This document shows positions 53,614 through 62,355 of a stretch of 64,000 nucleotides of DNA, one piece after another. The notes below the pieces were generated by a model. It was not told the DNA's origin, searched no databases, and saw only the letters and a program-made list of their open reading frames with translations. Each line of letters starts with the position of its first letter. Position 1 is the stretch's first letter. The DNA lies in NCBI RefSeq assembly GCF_900119795.1, contig NZ_LT634361.1, positions 1,860,001-1,924,000 of the forward strand, given 5' to 3'. The DNA comes from Tenacibaculum maritimum NCIMB 2154 (lineage in GTDB: Bacteria; Bacteroidota; Bacteroidia; Flavobacteriales; Flavobacteriaceae). The position numbers and the translations under genes were made by a program.

Positions 53614-55452
53614 ATGAAAAAAATATTTGAAAATATAGTAAAGAAGCATTCGGAAGATAACGCCTTTTTAGATCAATTATTTACATCTGTTTACCTTTAT
53701 TCAAGGGGTATTTATGATGTTAAGAATAAATTTATAAAAGATCAACTTCTTGAAAAAGACCACGAACTGGTATTGAGTGTTTTACCTCAAATCGGTTCTG
53801 AACTTTCTACTCAATCTCTAATCGAACTTTTTGAAATAGCAATCCCAAGAGATGAGCAGCAGACTAATGGTGCTGTATATACTCCTGATGTTATAAAGGA
53901 TTATATAGTAGATACTACACTAACAAAATTCATAGATAAATTAGATACAGTATTAGTAGCTGATATTTCTTGTGGTTGTGGTGCATTTCTTTATTCTTCA
54001 GCTAAAAAGTTAAAACACAAAACTCAGCAACCATATAGAGATATATTTTCTCAATTGTATGGGCTTGACATAAGTTCTAACAGTTTACAAAGAGCTAAAA
54101 TCTTATTATCACTTTTGGTAATTGTAGAAGGGGAAGATGAAGAAGGATTTAGCTTCAATTTATTTGAAGGCAATGCCTTGAATTTTGATTGGCATAAAAT
54201 TTCGTCAGTAAAAAATAACAAAGGCTTTGATATAGTTGTAGGGAACCCTCCTTATGTAAGAGCAAAACATATAGATAGTGCTTCAAAGAAGCTACTTAAA
54301 AATTGGAAAGTTGCTTCTTCTGGTAATCCAGATTTATACCTTCCCTTTTTTGAAATTGGTATGCACTGGTTAAATTCTAATGGTGTTCTTGGTTATATTA
54401 CTGTTAACTCATTTTTCAAAAGTGTTAATGCAAGAGGTCTAAGGAATTATCTATCTAATAATGAGTTTCCTTTAACGATTATCAATTTTGGTCACGAGCA
54501 AATATTTGAAAAGCGACTAACATATACTTGCATCTGTTTTATTGATAAACAAAATGATGGCAATGTTTCCTACACAAAAGCTACTTCAAAAGATTTATTA
54601 AATAAAAAAAGTTTTAACTATTCAATTCTTAATTACAATAACTTAAACCATCATAGGGGATGGCTTTTAAATAATACAAAGATTGTTTCTAATATCAACA
54701 GAATTGAAAATGCAGGACCAAGCTTAGATCAATTATACAGTATTAAAAATGGAATAGCCACATTGAGTAATGATGTATACATTTTTAAACCTATAAATGA
54801 GGATGATTCAAATTATTACTTTATAAAAGACAAGAAAGAATACTCTGTTGAAAAGACTATATGTAGAGAGATCATCAAGCCAAATATCCTTAAAACTGAA
54901 AATGAAATTGATGAAGTTAAAGAGAAAATAATTTACCCCTATACAAATGGTATAGCCCCACTCTCTTTAATGAAGGAAAGTAAACTCCAAGACGAGTTTC
55001 CATTGGCATATAATTATCTTTTAGATTATAAGAGTCAACTTGACGAAAGAGATAAAGGAAATGGAGATTATGGTGCGTGGTTTGCCTTTGGTAGAACACA
55101 AGCTCTAAATGATAAAGGGTTAAAACTTTTATTCCCTTATATGGCTAAAAAGCCTCATTTTGTATTTACTGATAACTCAGATATGCTTATTTATTGCGGA
55201 TATGCAATTTTTTCTGAATCTGAGGAAGAGCTTCTAATTCTAAAAAGAATACTTGAATCTGATGTATTTGATTATTATATGAAAAATACAAGTAAACCAT
55301 ACTCTTCGGGCTATTATTCCTACGCTAAAAACTATGTAAAACATTTTGGGGTATGTGAGTTATCTGATAGAGAGAAAACAGAGCTTTTAAGCTTTAATTC
55401 TAAAAAGCGTATAAATCAATTTGTATCAGATAAATATGAAATACTAATATAA
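53614..55452 (+). CDS. N6-adenine DNA methyltransferase, M.Eco57I-like partner
   Basis: The 612-residue methylase has an N-terminal helical region, motif I DISCGCGAFLYSS near residue 116, and NPPY in IVVGNPPYVRAKH near residue 211, plus a C-terminal target-recognition region (GIATLSNDVYIFKP, then SSGYYSYAKNYVKHFGV). There is no nuclease motif. It starts two bases after the upstream enzyme's stop. In Eco57I-type systems, the fused enzyme modifies only one strand and this second methylase protects both, which fits the pairing. A gene starting 25 bases later seems to belong to the same operon. Confidence 0.9.
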   Translation: MKKIFENIVKKHSEDNAFLDQLFTSVYLYSRGIYDVKNKFIKDQLLEKDHELVLSVLPQIGSELSTQSLIELFEIAIPRDEQQTNGAVYTPDVIKDYIVDTTLTKFIDKLDTVLVADISCGCGAFLYSSAKKLKHKTQQPYRDIFSQLYGLDISSNSLQRAKILLSLLVIVEGEDEEGFSFNLFEGNALNFDWHKISSVKNNKGFDIVVGNPPYVRAKHIDSASKKLLKNWKVASSGNPDLYLPFFEIGMHWLNSNGVLGYITVNSFFKSVNARGLRNYLSNNEFPLTIINFGHEQIFEKRLTYTCICFIDKQNDGNVSYTKATSKDLLNKKSFNYSILNYNNLNHHRGWLLNNTKIVSNINRIENAGPSLDQLYSIKNGIATLSNDVYIFKPINEDDSNYYFIKDKKEYSVEKTICREIIKPNILKTENEIDEVKEKIIYPYTNGIAPLSLMKESKLQDEFPLAYNYLLDYKSQLDERDKGNGDYGAWFAFGRTQALNDKGLKLLFPYMAKKPHFVFTDNSDMLIYCGYAIFSESEEELLILKRILESDVFDYYMKNTSKPYSSGYYSYAKNYVKHFGVCELSDREKTELLSFNSKKRINQFVSDKYEILI

Positions 55453-55477
55453 AGCAGATAGAAATACTCATTAGATA

Positions 55478-55984
55478 ATGCAAAATCACTGTTTCAACAT
55501 ATTAACTTTTAACCATCCACAGGAAGAACTAACACTCTACTTTACTAATGTAGAAAATGAAAGCCTAACAAGGATATTTCACAAGTTAGTTCCTGATGAG
55601 GTTATTGAGGAGTTTGGAGAACACGAGCATTATTATACATCATTCACAACAGAAGTTGAAGGCTTTTATCCAGTTACCAAAGCGGTTAATCCAAGCTATG
55701 AGATAAAGGAAGATGAAAACGGAGAAGAACGCTCATTTAGAGTTCACAATTCAGCAATATCGGTTTCTATATTAAAACGGTATTACAACGCACTCATACA
55801 CGAATACTTTAAAAGGAAAGGCTTTTTGGTCAAACCTAATTTTGTTAGTGATACAGAAATTTGGCTACCAAGTAAGAAATACGATAAAACAGGACAATTT
55901 AACCTGGACTACCTAATAAATTTGGGATTAATTTCATCAAACCTCTTTGTTAAAACTCATTCTTATTTTGACTTCCATTTCTAA
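55478..55984 (+). pseudogene. Truncated protein, possibly N-terminal part of a prokaryotic Argonaute-like (PIWI) protein
   Basis: The frame gives 168 residues, but the last about 25 (from near 55905) are translated from insertion-sequence DNA, so the gene is truncated. The native part reads FNILTFNHPQEELTLYFTN, YYTSF, SVSILKRYYNALIHEYFKRKG and FLVKPNFVSDTEIWLPS. From memory the pattern (YY, I, YF, then LV-x-P-N-F-x-x-D-x-E-x-W) resembles N-terminal domains of long Argonaute-like proteins in Bacteroidota. No PIWI or PAZ remains, so this is tentative. It lies 25 bases after the methylase in the same operon. Alternatively it is an unknown defence protein. Confidence 0.45.
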
Positions 55985-56585
55985 AGGAGAAATATACCCT
56001 AGACTAGAGTGAAGTCTTTCGTTATTATACCTATTTATGTAACCTTCAATACTGCTGAATAATTGTTTATAATAACCATATTTAAAATGGTATAACCTAT
56101 TCGTGCTTAATTGTTTTAAAAAAGCTCTCTGCTACTGCATTAGTAGTATCAGAAACCCATTTTTCTCCTAATTTTAAACTTGTAAAATTTCTATCTAATT
56201 CGTTTTTAGCAATCGATAAATTATCATAGGAGTTAGTAGTCGCTACATATTTCCTTTTTATAATACTTTTTAGTCTTAGTTGTTTCATTAGTAGCCCAGT
56301 ATAAGAACGTGCATAAACTAAACCTTCTCTTTCCAACATTTTTTGAATACGATAGCTTCCGTAAATTTCTCTACTTTGTTCGAAATGAAATTTAATTCTC
56401 TCTTTGAGTAAAACCTTAGAGGGTAGTATTTTTATTACATCCTTGTGTTTTAACCAATAGTAATAAGCATTTTTGCTAACTTTCATACATTTACACATCT
56501 TCTCAACAGGATATACACTTACATTTTTTAAAATGAATTTATATCTCATTTGTCGCTCTTGGAGAAGATGCTCACGTTAATTAGT
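55905..56585 (-). mobile_element. IS3-family insertion sequence remnant
   Basis: The right part contains the 3' end of an IS3-type transposase running on the minus strand; the left boundary is estimated near TGGACTACC at 55905, where the truncated gene's own sequence seems to stop. The 5' half including OrfA is missing and the element abuts an IS982 copy. Boundaries are approximate. Confidence 0.6.
55937..56549 (-). pseudogene. IS3-family OrfB transposase, deleted and frameshifted
   Basis: The first 150 codons read like OrfB: KMCKCMKVSKNAYYYWLKH, IYGSYRIQKMLEREGL, then GEKWVSDTT. There the core is missing: the text jumps straight to NAVAESFFKTIKHE, which is normally about 120 residues further on, so the second catalytic aspartate region is lost. 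After KHE the frame stops; a shifted frame continues RLYHFKYGYYKQLFSSI, then RYNNERLHSSLGYISPLE, to a TGA at 55937-55939. It is a dead copy. Upstream OrfA is absent. Confidence 0.8.
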
Positions 56586-56640
56586 TTTCATGATAAAAAC
56601 AGGCCTTATTCATAAAAATCTGATTAAGAATTCAATAGTT

Positions 56641-57662
56641 AACGTGAGTTCGACGTAAGAAATCTATTTTTACTATAGTAAAAAAGCAGAAAATTTAGTA
56701 TATTAAAGTACTGAATTCCAACAAACTAAAATTATTCTGCTTATGATTTCTGACACTAAAATAATTGAAATATTTTGTAATCTTGACGATTTTATGAAAA
56801 AAATTTAAACAGTTTTAATAAAAAACAGTATTTCAGAGAGTTCTAAAGTTAAAAAGCGCAAGAGAAAATCCAAAATGAGTAAAAGTGAAGTAATGACCAT
56901 TATGGTTATTTTTCATCTAAAATCCTATCGAAATTTAAAACACTTTTATTTGTATTATGTGTGCAAAATACATGGATTATTTCTTTCCTGATCTTGTCTC
57001 CTATAATTGATTTGTAGAACTACAAAAGAAAGTTATTCCACCTTTAGCAGTGTATTTAAAATTACACGGATTAGGAAAGTGTTCTGGTATCTCTTTTATT
57101 GATTCCACAGCACTAAAAGTGAGTCATTATAAAAGAGAAAAACAACACAAGGTATTTAAAGGAATCGCAGAAAAAAATTACGGAACATTCGGTTAGTTCT
57201 ACGGTTTTAAACTTCATTTAGTCTGTAATGATAAAGGACAAATAGTTGATTTTATGATTACTAAAGCAAATGAAGATGACAGAATCCTTTAAAGAACAAG
57301 TGCTTTCACGATAAGATATTTGGAAAAATATATGGTGATAAAGGTTATTTAGGCAAAGATTTATTCGATAAATTATTTGTGGATGGTATCCATTTAATTA
57401 CCAAATTAAGAAAAAACATGAAGAAGAAAGCTCTTGATTTTATGGATAAAGTTTACTTAAGAAAAAGAGCCATTATAGAATCTGTAAATGACGTATTAAA
57501 AAATACCTGTCAGATTGAACATTCTAGACATCGCTCGTTTGATAACTTCTTAGGAAACCTAATTGCTGGATTGATTGCTTACTCTTTTCTTGAATCAAAA
57601 CCGAGCATTAAAATACAAAGATTCTTACCTAATCATGGAATAAGTTAAGTCGAACTCACGTT
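56641..57662 (+). mobile_element. IS982-family insertion sequence with intact terminal repeats
   Basis: The ends carry a perfect 14-base inverted repeat AACGTGAGTTCGAC (56641-56654 and complement at 57649-57662), extending further with one mismatch. The element is about 1020 bases, the normal size of IS982. The transposase inside is broken. Short flanking TAGT(T/A) sequences suggest how it sits in its target. Confidence 0.8.
56743..57648 (+). pseudogene. IS982-family transposase, inactivated
   Basis: The reading frame starts MISDTKIIEIFCNLDDFMKK, stops early (TAA near 56806), and then continues with several further stops and at least one frameshift (near 56990). Recognisable parts are SGISFIDSTALKV (first catalytic Asp), FYGFKLHLVCNDKGQ, KIYGDKGYLGKDL (second Asp), and KRAIIESVNDVLKNTCQIEH (Glu). 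The last 89 codons from 57379 are intact. All three catalytic residues survive, but the protein cannot be made as one chain. Confidence 0.8.
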
Positions 57663-57829
57663 TACTAGTATGCCTAACATCTTGAAACAACTCTTTCCAA
57701 AAAGGTTTTAAAAATATCTAAAGAGATCATTTCTTATCCAGCAAGAGGATTGAAGGTCTATTAGCAAATAGCTCTGATTCAATAATTGGGTTCTTCAATT
57801 TATTTATAAAACATTAGATAGATACCTAA
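57663..57829. other. Remnant region between IS982 and the acyltransferase gene
   Basis: Short broken frames are seen (for example KRIEGLLANSSDSIIGFFNL near 57737-57800) with stops between them. They look like protein fragments. I could not find PIWI-like or methylase-like sequence here, so the missing part of the truncated upstream gene is not present. Confidence 0.3.
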
Positions 57830-59053
57830 TTATTTATCCAGAGCAGGATGTAAAGGTTTTCGCTCTTTTTCTTTTTTTGTATCAGTTATTTTTCTTGAAT
57901 ATTTCCTTCCATTTAAAAACTTTCCTATAAATGTACTTCTTACTAGATAATGATAGCTTGTAAAAGAAATAATGGTAGTACTAATAATGACTATTACAAA
58001 TTTAGTGATGGCATGTACTTCCCAACCAATTAGCAATGGTGCTATAAAAATGGTTAGGGTATAGTGTACTAGATATACCCAATAAGATGCATCGGAAATA
58101 TACCTCATTCTTGCTGAATGGTTACTCGCATATCTAATAAACAATCCAGTTATTCCAAAAATGAATAACCATACTTCTAAAGATTGAACAAGTATCTTGA
58201 TCATATTTCCATAAGGTGCTGCTATTAATTTTGATTGCTCTATACTCAATCCTATCGTAAATAAAACAAGTGCTAAAATTGTACACATCCAATCTAATTG
58301 CTTAAAACTATTTAATTGTTCTTTAGATTTGTATAAAATCCAACCAACCATATAAAAAGAAAAGTAAAAGATAAACACATTTAAGCTAGGTTTGAAGGAA
58401 TTAGAATGTGGAATAGATGGTGTTCCTATTATTAAAAAAACAAACGCAGTCATTCCTGCAAAAATAAAAACTCTTAAAAATGGTTTTTTAAAAATATTAT
58501 TAGAAATCTGTAAAAAACCAGTAGTGTGCTTTTTAGGTACCTTTTTAAAAACTGTAGCTATGATAACGGAAGTAATTACAAAGTATATCAGATAATATAA
58601 AAACCAGAGGTGCCATGTAACATTCGGTAAAAAACTAAGAAGGTTTGTAAAATAAGCAGCAGCTTCTTTTATAGGATAATTACTTCCTGAAAAAACTGCT
58701 TTTGCAAAAAGTTGAGCAAATTGAAGGGTTGGATGAAGCAATAAGAGAAAGACTATAAAAGGAAAGACTACCCTAGTAACTCTATTTTTTAACATTTTAT
58801 AAATACCTCTTTCGTAAAATAGCATTGCTCCAAAGAACCCTGCTATAACCATAAAAATAGGCATACGAAAAGAGTGTATTAATACAAAAATAATATCAAC
58901 AGTTATGTGCGTTGTATTTGGATCTTTATGAAATCCAAACTCAGTTACTGTATAGGGAATTGCTGAGTGAATTACAATTCCTAACAACATCATAATTGCT
59001 CTCAAAGAATCTAATGAGTGTATTCTTTCTGTTTTGTTTGCTTGTAGCTCCAT
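57830..59053 (-). CDS. Acyltransferase-3 family membrane protein
   Basis: The 407-residue protein has about ten membrane helices and the acyltransferase-3 start (RIHSLDSLRAIMMLLGIVIH), with HSFRMPIFMVIAGFFGAM and WHLWFLYYLIYF following. Members O-acylate carbohydrates such as O-antigen, glucans or peptidoglycan; the layout resembles OpgC/MdoC succinyl transferases. The substrate is unknown. It has no partner genes nearby, and is the first intact gene after the accessory region, so it may either be native or belong to the island. Confidence 0.85.
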   Translation of the reverse strand: MELQANKTERIHSLDSLRAIMMLLGIVIHSAIPYTVTEFGFHKDPNTTHITVDIIFVLIHSFRMPIFMVIAGFFGAMLFYERGIYKMLKNRVTRVVFPFIVFLLLLHPTLQFAQLFAKAVFSGSNYPIKEAAAYFTNLLSFLPNVTWHLWFLYYLIYFVITSVIIATVFKKVPKKHTTGFLQISNNIFKKPFLRVFIFAGMTAFVFLIIGTPSIPHSNSFKPSLNVFIFYFSFYMVGWILYKSKEQLNSFKQLDWMCTILALVLFTIGLSIEQSKLIAAPYGNMIKILVQSLEVWLFIFGITGLFIRYASNHSARMRYISDASYWVYLVHYTLTIFIAPLLIGWEVHAITKFVIVIISTTIISFTSYHYLVRSTFIGKFLNGRKYSRKITDTKKEKERKPLHPALDK

Positions 59054-59358
59054 TTTTTATTGCTATTCTTTATTTATTGCAATTCTACACAAGGTTTTAT
59101 CCCTCTATTTGTTCAAACATATTTACTTTTACTGTTTGTTATGCAACGTTAATCAAACGTACATTTTATTTCAATATAAATCAAATGAACCTTTCTCAGA
59201 GCATCGTTTTTAATACTATTTTAACCTTTTTACAGACTCCTATTATCTCTCTTTTAACAATTACTGCTATGAATTAACATTCTTCATTAACCTCTCTCAT
59301 TTCTAATGCTAATTCCTACAATCAATCTTAATTGTGCATTTTTTGGTGTAATAAAAAA
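59054..59358. other. Intergenic region after the acyltransferase start
   Basis: About 300 bases divergent from the acyltransferase gene and ahead of a terminator. A plus-strand frame (58996-59277) overlaps the acyltransferase start on the other strand and has no family resemblance, so I do not call it. No other element is recognised. Confidence 0.4.
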
Positions 59359-59387
59359 CGCCTTAGAGTATATCTTACTCTAAAGCG
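59359..59387 (-). terminator. Terminator of the T9SS adhesin-PorP-OmpA operon
   Basis: CGCTTTAGAGTA / TACTCTAAGGCG on the minus strand form a 12-pair stem with one mismatch around a 5-base loop, followed by a T run. It is 42 bases past the OmpA-family stop. Confidence 0.8.
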
Positions 59388-59429
59388 CATTTGCCTTGTT
59401 TAAACCCGTAAATTAAACAAGCTTACTCA

Positions 59430-61364
59430 TTATTTCTTTACAATATAAAAATAAGATCTTCGATTTAGTTGATGTTCTTCTTCACTACACTTATTTCTAT
59501 GTGCGTCATCACAATGATTTAATAATTGATCTTCGCCATATCCTATTGCACTCGCTATTCTTGAACCCTCAATACCTCGTGAAATTAAATAATCTCGGGT
59601 AGATTTTGCTCTGTTATCTGATAACTTACGATTGTATAATTTTGACCCTCGACTATCTGTATGCGACTCAATTTTAATCACCATATTCGGGTGGTTATTC
59701 ATTACAGATACAATATGTTCTAGTTCATACGCTGCATCTTCACGGATATTCCATTTATCAAAGTCAAAATAAATTGGGTTAATTACAATCTGATCCTCTA
59801 CAATCAACGGAGTTAATCCTAAATCAGCTTCATTTCTATAATTTGACTCGCTATTTGTTACTACTTTCTTTTGCGCCGATTTATAATCTAGTTTTTCTGC
59901 TAAAACTACGTAGTTTGATTTACAATCTACTTTTTCAAAATTATATTTTCCTCTTTCATCGGTTTCTTTAGTCATTACAATAGCTCCTGATTCATCTATT
60001 AATTTAACAGTAGCTCCTGCTAAACTCGCTCCTGTACGAGTATCTGTTACAATTCCTACGATAGACTGGGTACAATCATAAATTAAAAAACTATAAATAT
60101 CATCATCTCCTTTACCTCCTTCTCTATTCGATGAAAAGAATCCTTTATTTAATTCTTTATTTAATATAAAACAAAAATCATCGCGATTGCTATTGGTTGG
60201 ACTTCCTAAATTTTCTGGTCGCACATAAATACCGTTTTCTTTTTTACTTTCAAAGATATCTAATAGCCCTAAGCCCAAATGACCATCTGACGAAAAATAC
60301 AACGTTTCGTCTGATCCTATAAATGGAAACATCTCTCTACCTTCTGTATTAACTGGCCTTCCTAAGTTTTCTGGTTTCCCATAACCTCCTGATGCTTCTA
60401 TAGATACTTTATAAATATCTGAAGATCCTAATCCTCCAGGCATATCTGATACAAAATACAACGTTTGCTCATCTACACTTAATGCTGGATGCCCTACGGA
60501 GTAGGATGGATTGTTAAAAGGGAGTTCCTCTGGAGTGGTCCATTCTCCGTTTTTTAATATGGATTTATATATTTTTAAACGAGACGTTCGTTTTTTATCT
60601 TTATGCAAACGCTTTCCATCATAGTTATTACGTGTAAAGTACATCGTTTGGCCATCTTTGGTGAATATTGCATTTGACTCATGGTATTCTGTTGCTATTG
60701 GTGATTTTAATGATTCTACATCATTGACGTCAAGAATATCATCCAACGATCCCTCAATATCTCCTAATTCTATAACAGATTTATATAAGTTTAGATAAGG
60801 TTGCTTATTCCATTTATACAACCTCGAATTGATTCCTACTGGCTTTGAAGATGCAAAGTAAAATTTATTTCCTTGAATAAAACCTCCAAAGTCAGAGTAC
60901 TTCGTATTGCTTGATAAATTATGTATATTCAAATAAGTATCAGGCTTGTTGGTATAGGCTGAAAAGTAATTTTTATTAGTTAATAATTCACCACCACGGC
61001 TATCTCCCTTTTTTAATGCGCTAAACTTTAACATCCAACTATCTGATAAAGATTGCTCCCCATTACTCTTTAAACTTTGAGCATATTTAAATAAATACTC
61101 CGGAGATACACTGGACGCATACTTGCTTAATAACTCTCCATACCAATGTGATGCTTCCTTCGTTTCTGAATTAAGGTAATGGCAATCTCCTAAACGTTCC
61201 AAAACTAATTGTGATCGATCTCCTCTATCATACAATCTCTTGTATAATTTTGATGCCTTTTTATAAGAGTATTCTTTAAAATACCGGTCCGCAGCATATT
61301 TTCGCTGACCAAAACTAAACGTGGTTACCAATAAGGCAACGAATATTAATATATAGTGTTTCAT
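59430..61364 (-). CDS. OmpA-family protein with TPR, PD40 and carboxypeptidase-like domains
   Basis: The 644-residue protein has a signal peptide (LIFVALLVTTFSFGQ), N-terminal TPR-like helices (about 25-130), PD40/WD40-like propeller blades with repeated FxSD and SDGH motifs (ALSVDEQTLYFVSDMPGGLG, FIGSDETLYFSSDGHLGLG), a carboxypeptidase-like domain (about 445-520), and a C-terminal OmpA domain (IYFDFDKWNIREDAAYELEH, IESHTDSRGS, NRKLSDNRAKS) that grips peptidoglycan. Proteins of this type accompany PorP/SprF proteins and T9SS-exported adhesins, probably stabilising them at the cell wall. It is the last gene of the operon. Confidence 0.93.
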   Translation of the reverse strand: MKHYILIFVALLVTTFSFGQRKYAADRYFKEYSYKKASKLYKRLYDRGDRSQLVLERLGDCHYLNSETKEASHWYGELLSKYASSVSPEYLFKYAQSLKSNGEQSLSDSWMLKFSALKKGDSRGGELLTNKNYFSAYTNKPDTYLNIHNLSSNTKYSDFGGFIQGNKFYFASSKPVGINSRLYKWNKQPYLNLYKSVIELGDIEGSLDDILDVNDVESLKSPIATEYHESNAIFTKDGQTMYFTRNNYDGKRLHKDKKRTSRLKIYKSILKNGEWTTPEELPFNNPSYSVGHPALSVDEQTLYFVSDMPGGLGSSDIYKVSIEASGGYGKPENLGRPVNTEGREMFPFIGSDETLYFSSDGHLGLGLLDIFESKKENGIYVRPENLGSPTNSNRDDFCFILNKELNKGFFSSNREGGKGDDDIYSFLIYDCTQSIVGIVTDTRTGASLAGATVKLIDESGAIVMTKETDERGKYNFEKVDCKSNYVVLAEKLDYKSAQKKVVTNSESNYRNEADLGLTPLIVEDQIVINPIYFDFDKWNIREDAAYELEHIVSVMNNHPNMVIKIESHTDSRGSKLYNRKLSDNRAKSTRDYLISRGIEGSRIASAIGYGEDQLLNHCDDAHRNKCSEEEHQLNRRSYFYIVKK

Positions 61365-61382
61365 AACTGTTCCTTATTTGAG

Positions 61383-62306
61383 TTAAAAAAATCTTGGTGA
61401 TAGTACGCTTACCTCCTTAAAGATCTCATAGCGTAACATAATCTCATGAGTTCCTGAATTGTAATTCTGCAAATTACTCGTTGTCAAATCATAAGCATAT
61501 CCTATATGAAGACCCTCCGTTACTTGAAATCCTAAAATACCACTGATCGAATCATCCCAACGCCAAGAAATACCTGCATTGAATCGATCATGGAATAAAA
61601 AGTTCGCTGAAACATCTAAAGATAAAGGTGCTCCGGATACCACTTTTGTTAAAACCGCAGGTTTAAACTTTATACGATCGTTTAAATCAAAAACATATCC
61701 TGCTATTAAAAAATAATGCATACGCTCTGCTGCTACAGATTCTAAATCATTATCATAATGATCCGTTCGTAAGAAATTTGGAACAGAAATACCTGCATAC
61801 CATTTTGGGGTATAATAATACAACCCTGCTCCTACCGTAGGTAAAAACTTATTATTGATATTTTCATTCAATAATTTATCTGTGATATGTCGATACCTCC
61901 CTTTGCTCCAATCAATATTAAACAAACGAGCTCCTAGTTTTAGTCCGAAGGCAAAGTTCCCTTCATCACTAGTACGCAAAGTGTAAGAAGTATTCACATC
62001 TAACGACGTTTCATTTACGGGACCAATCTTATCATTTACCAAATTAACCCCTAAGCCTACCCCACTATAACCTAGTGGAGTATCGTAACTTAGTGTTTGT
62101 GTTTGTGGGGCTCCTGTAAATCCTACCCATTGTGTACGTGCCAAACCTGTAATTGTTGTATGCCCCCGCGATCCAGAATACGCAGGGTTTACACTCATCG
62201 TATTATACATATACTGTGTGTACTGAGGGTCTTGCTGACCATATATTGTAAATGATAGCAAGAATATTCCTAGTAATAAAATATTGCGTTGTAATGAAAT
62301 ATTCAT
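61383..62306 (-). CDS. PorP/SprF-family T9SS outer-membrane protein
   Basis: This outer-membrane beta-barrel has the PorP/SprF signature directly after the signal peptide: QQDPQYTQYMYNTMSVNPAY, then SGSRG and QTQTLSYDTPLG; the C-terminus ends VLSPRFF. I chose ATG at 62304-62306 since it gives a tidy signal peptide (NISLQRNILLLGIFLL); nine codons upstream is another ATG at 62333. In flavobacterial gliding, SprF is needed for secretion of SprB; paralogues sit next to other adhesins with type B sorting domains and are thought to anchor them on the surface. The large adhesin gene lies just upstream. Confidence 0.93.
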   Translation of the reverse strand: MNISLQRNILLLGIFLLSFTIYGQQDPQYTQYMYNTMSVNPAYSGSRGHTTITGLARTQWVGFTGAPQTQTLSYDTPLGYSGVGLGVNLVNDKIGPVNETSLDVNTSYTLRTSDEGNFAFGLKLGARLFNIDWSKGRYRHITDKLLNENINNKFLPTVGAGLYYYTPKWYAGISVPNFLRTDHYDNDLESVAAERMHYFLIAGYVFDLNDRIKFKPAVLTKVVSGAPLSLDVSANFLFHDRFNAGISWRWDDSISGILGFQVTEGLHIGYAYDLTTSNLQNYNSGTHEIMLRYEIFKEVSVLSPRFF

Positions 62307-62355
62307 ATTGCTTTGTATTTGTGTTAATCTCATGTTTCCTCTGAATTTATACTAC

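Noticed and set aside
57663-57829. Possible PIWI C-terminus of the truncated defence gene beyond the insertion elements
   Set aside because: Frames are short and broken, and none contains sequence I could relate to PIWI or MID domains.
58996-59277. 93-residue hydrophobic plus-strand frame at the acyltransferase start
   Set aside because: It partly overlaps the acyltransferase start on the other strand, has low-complexity hydrophobic composition, no family match and no promoter box.
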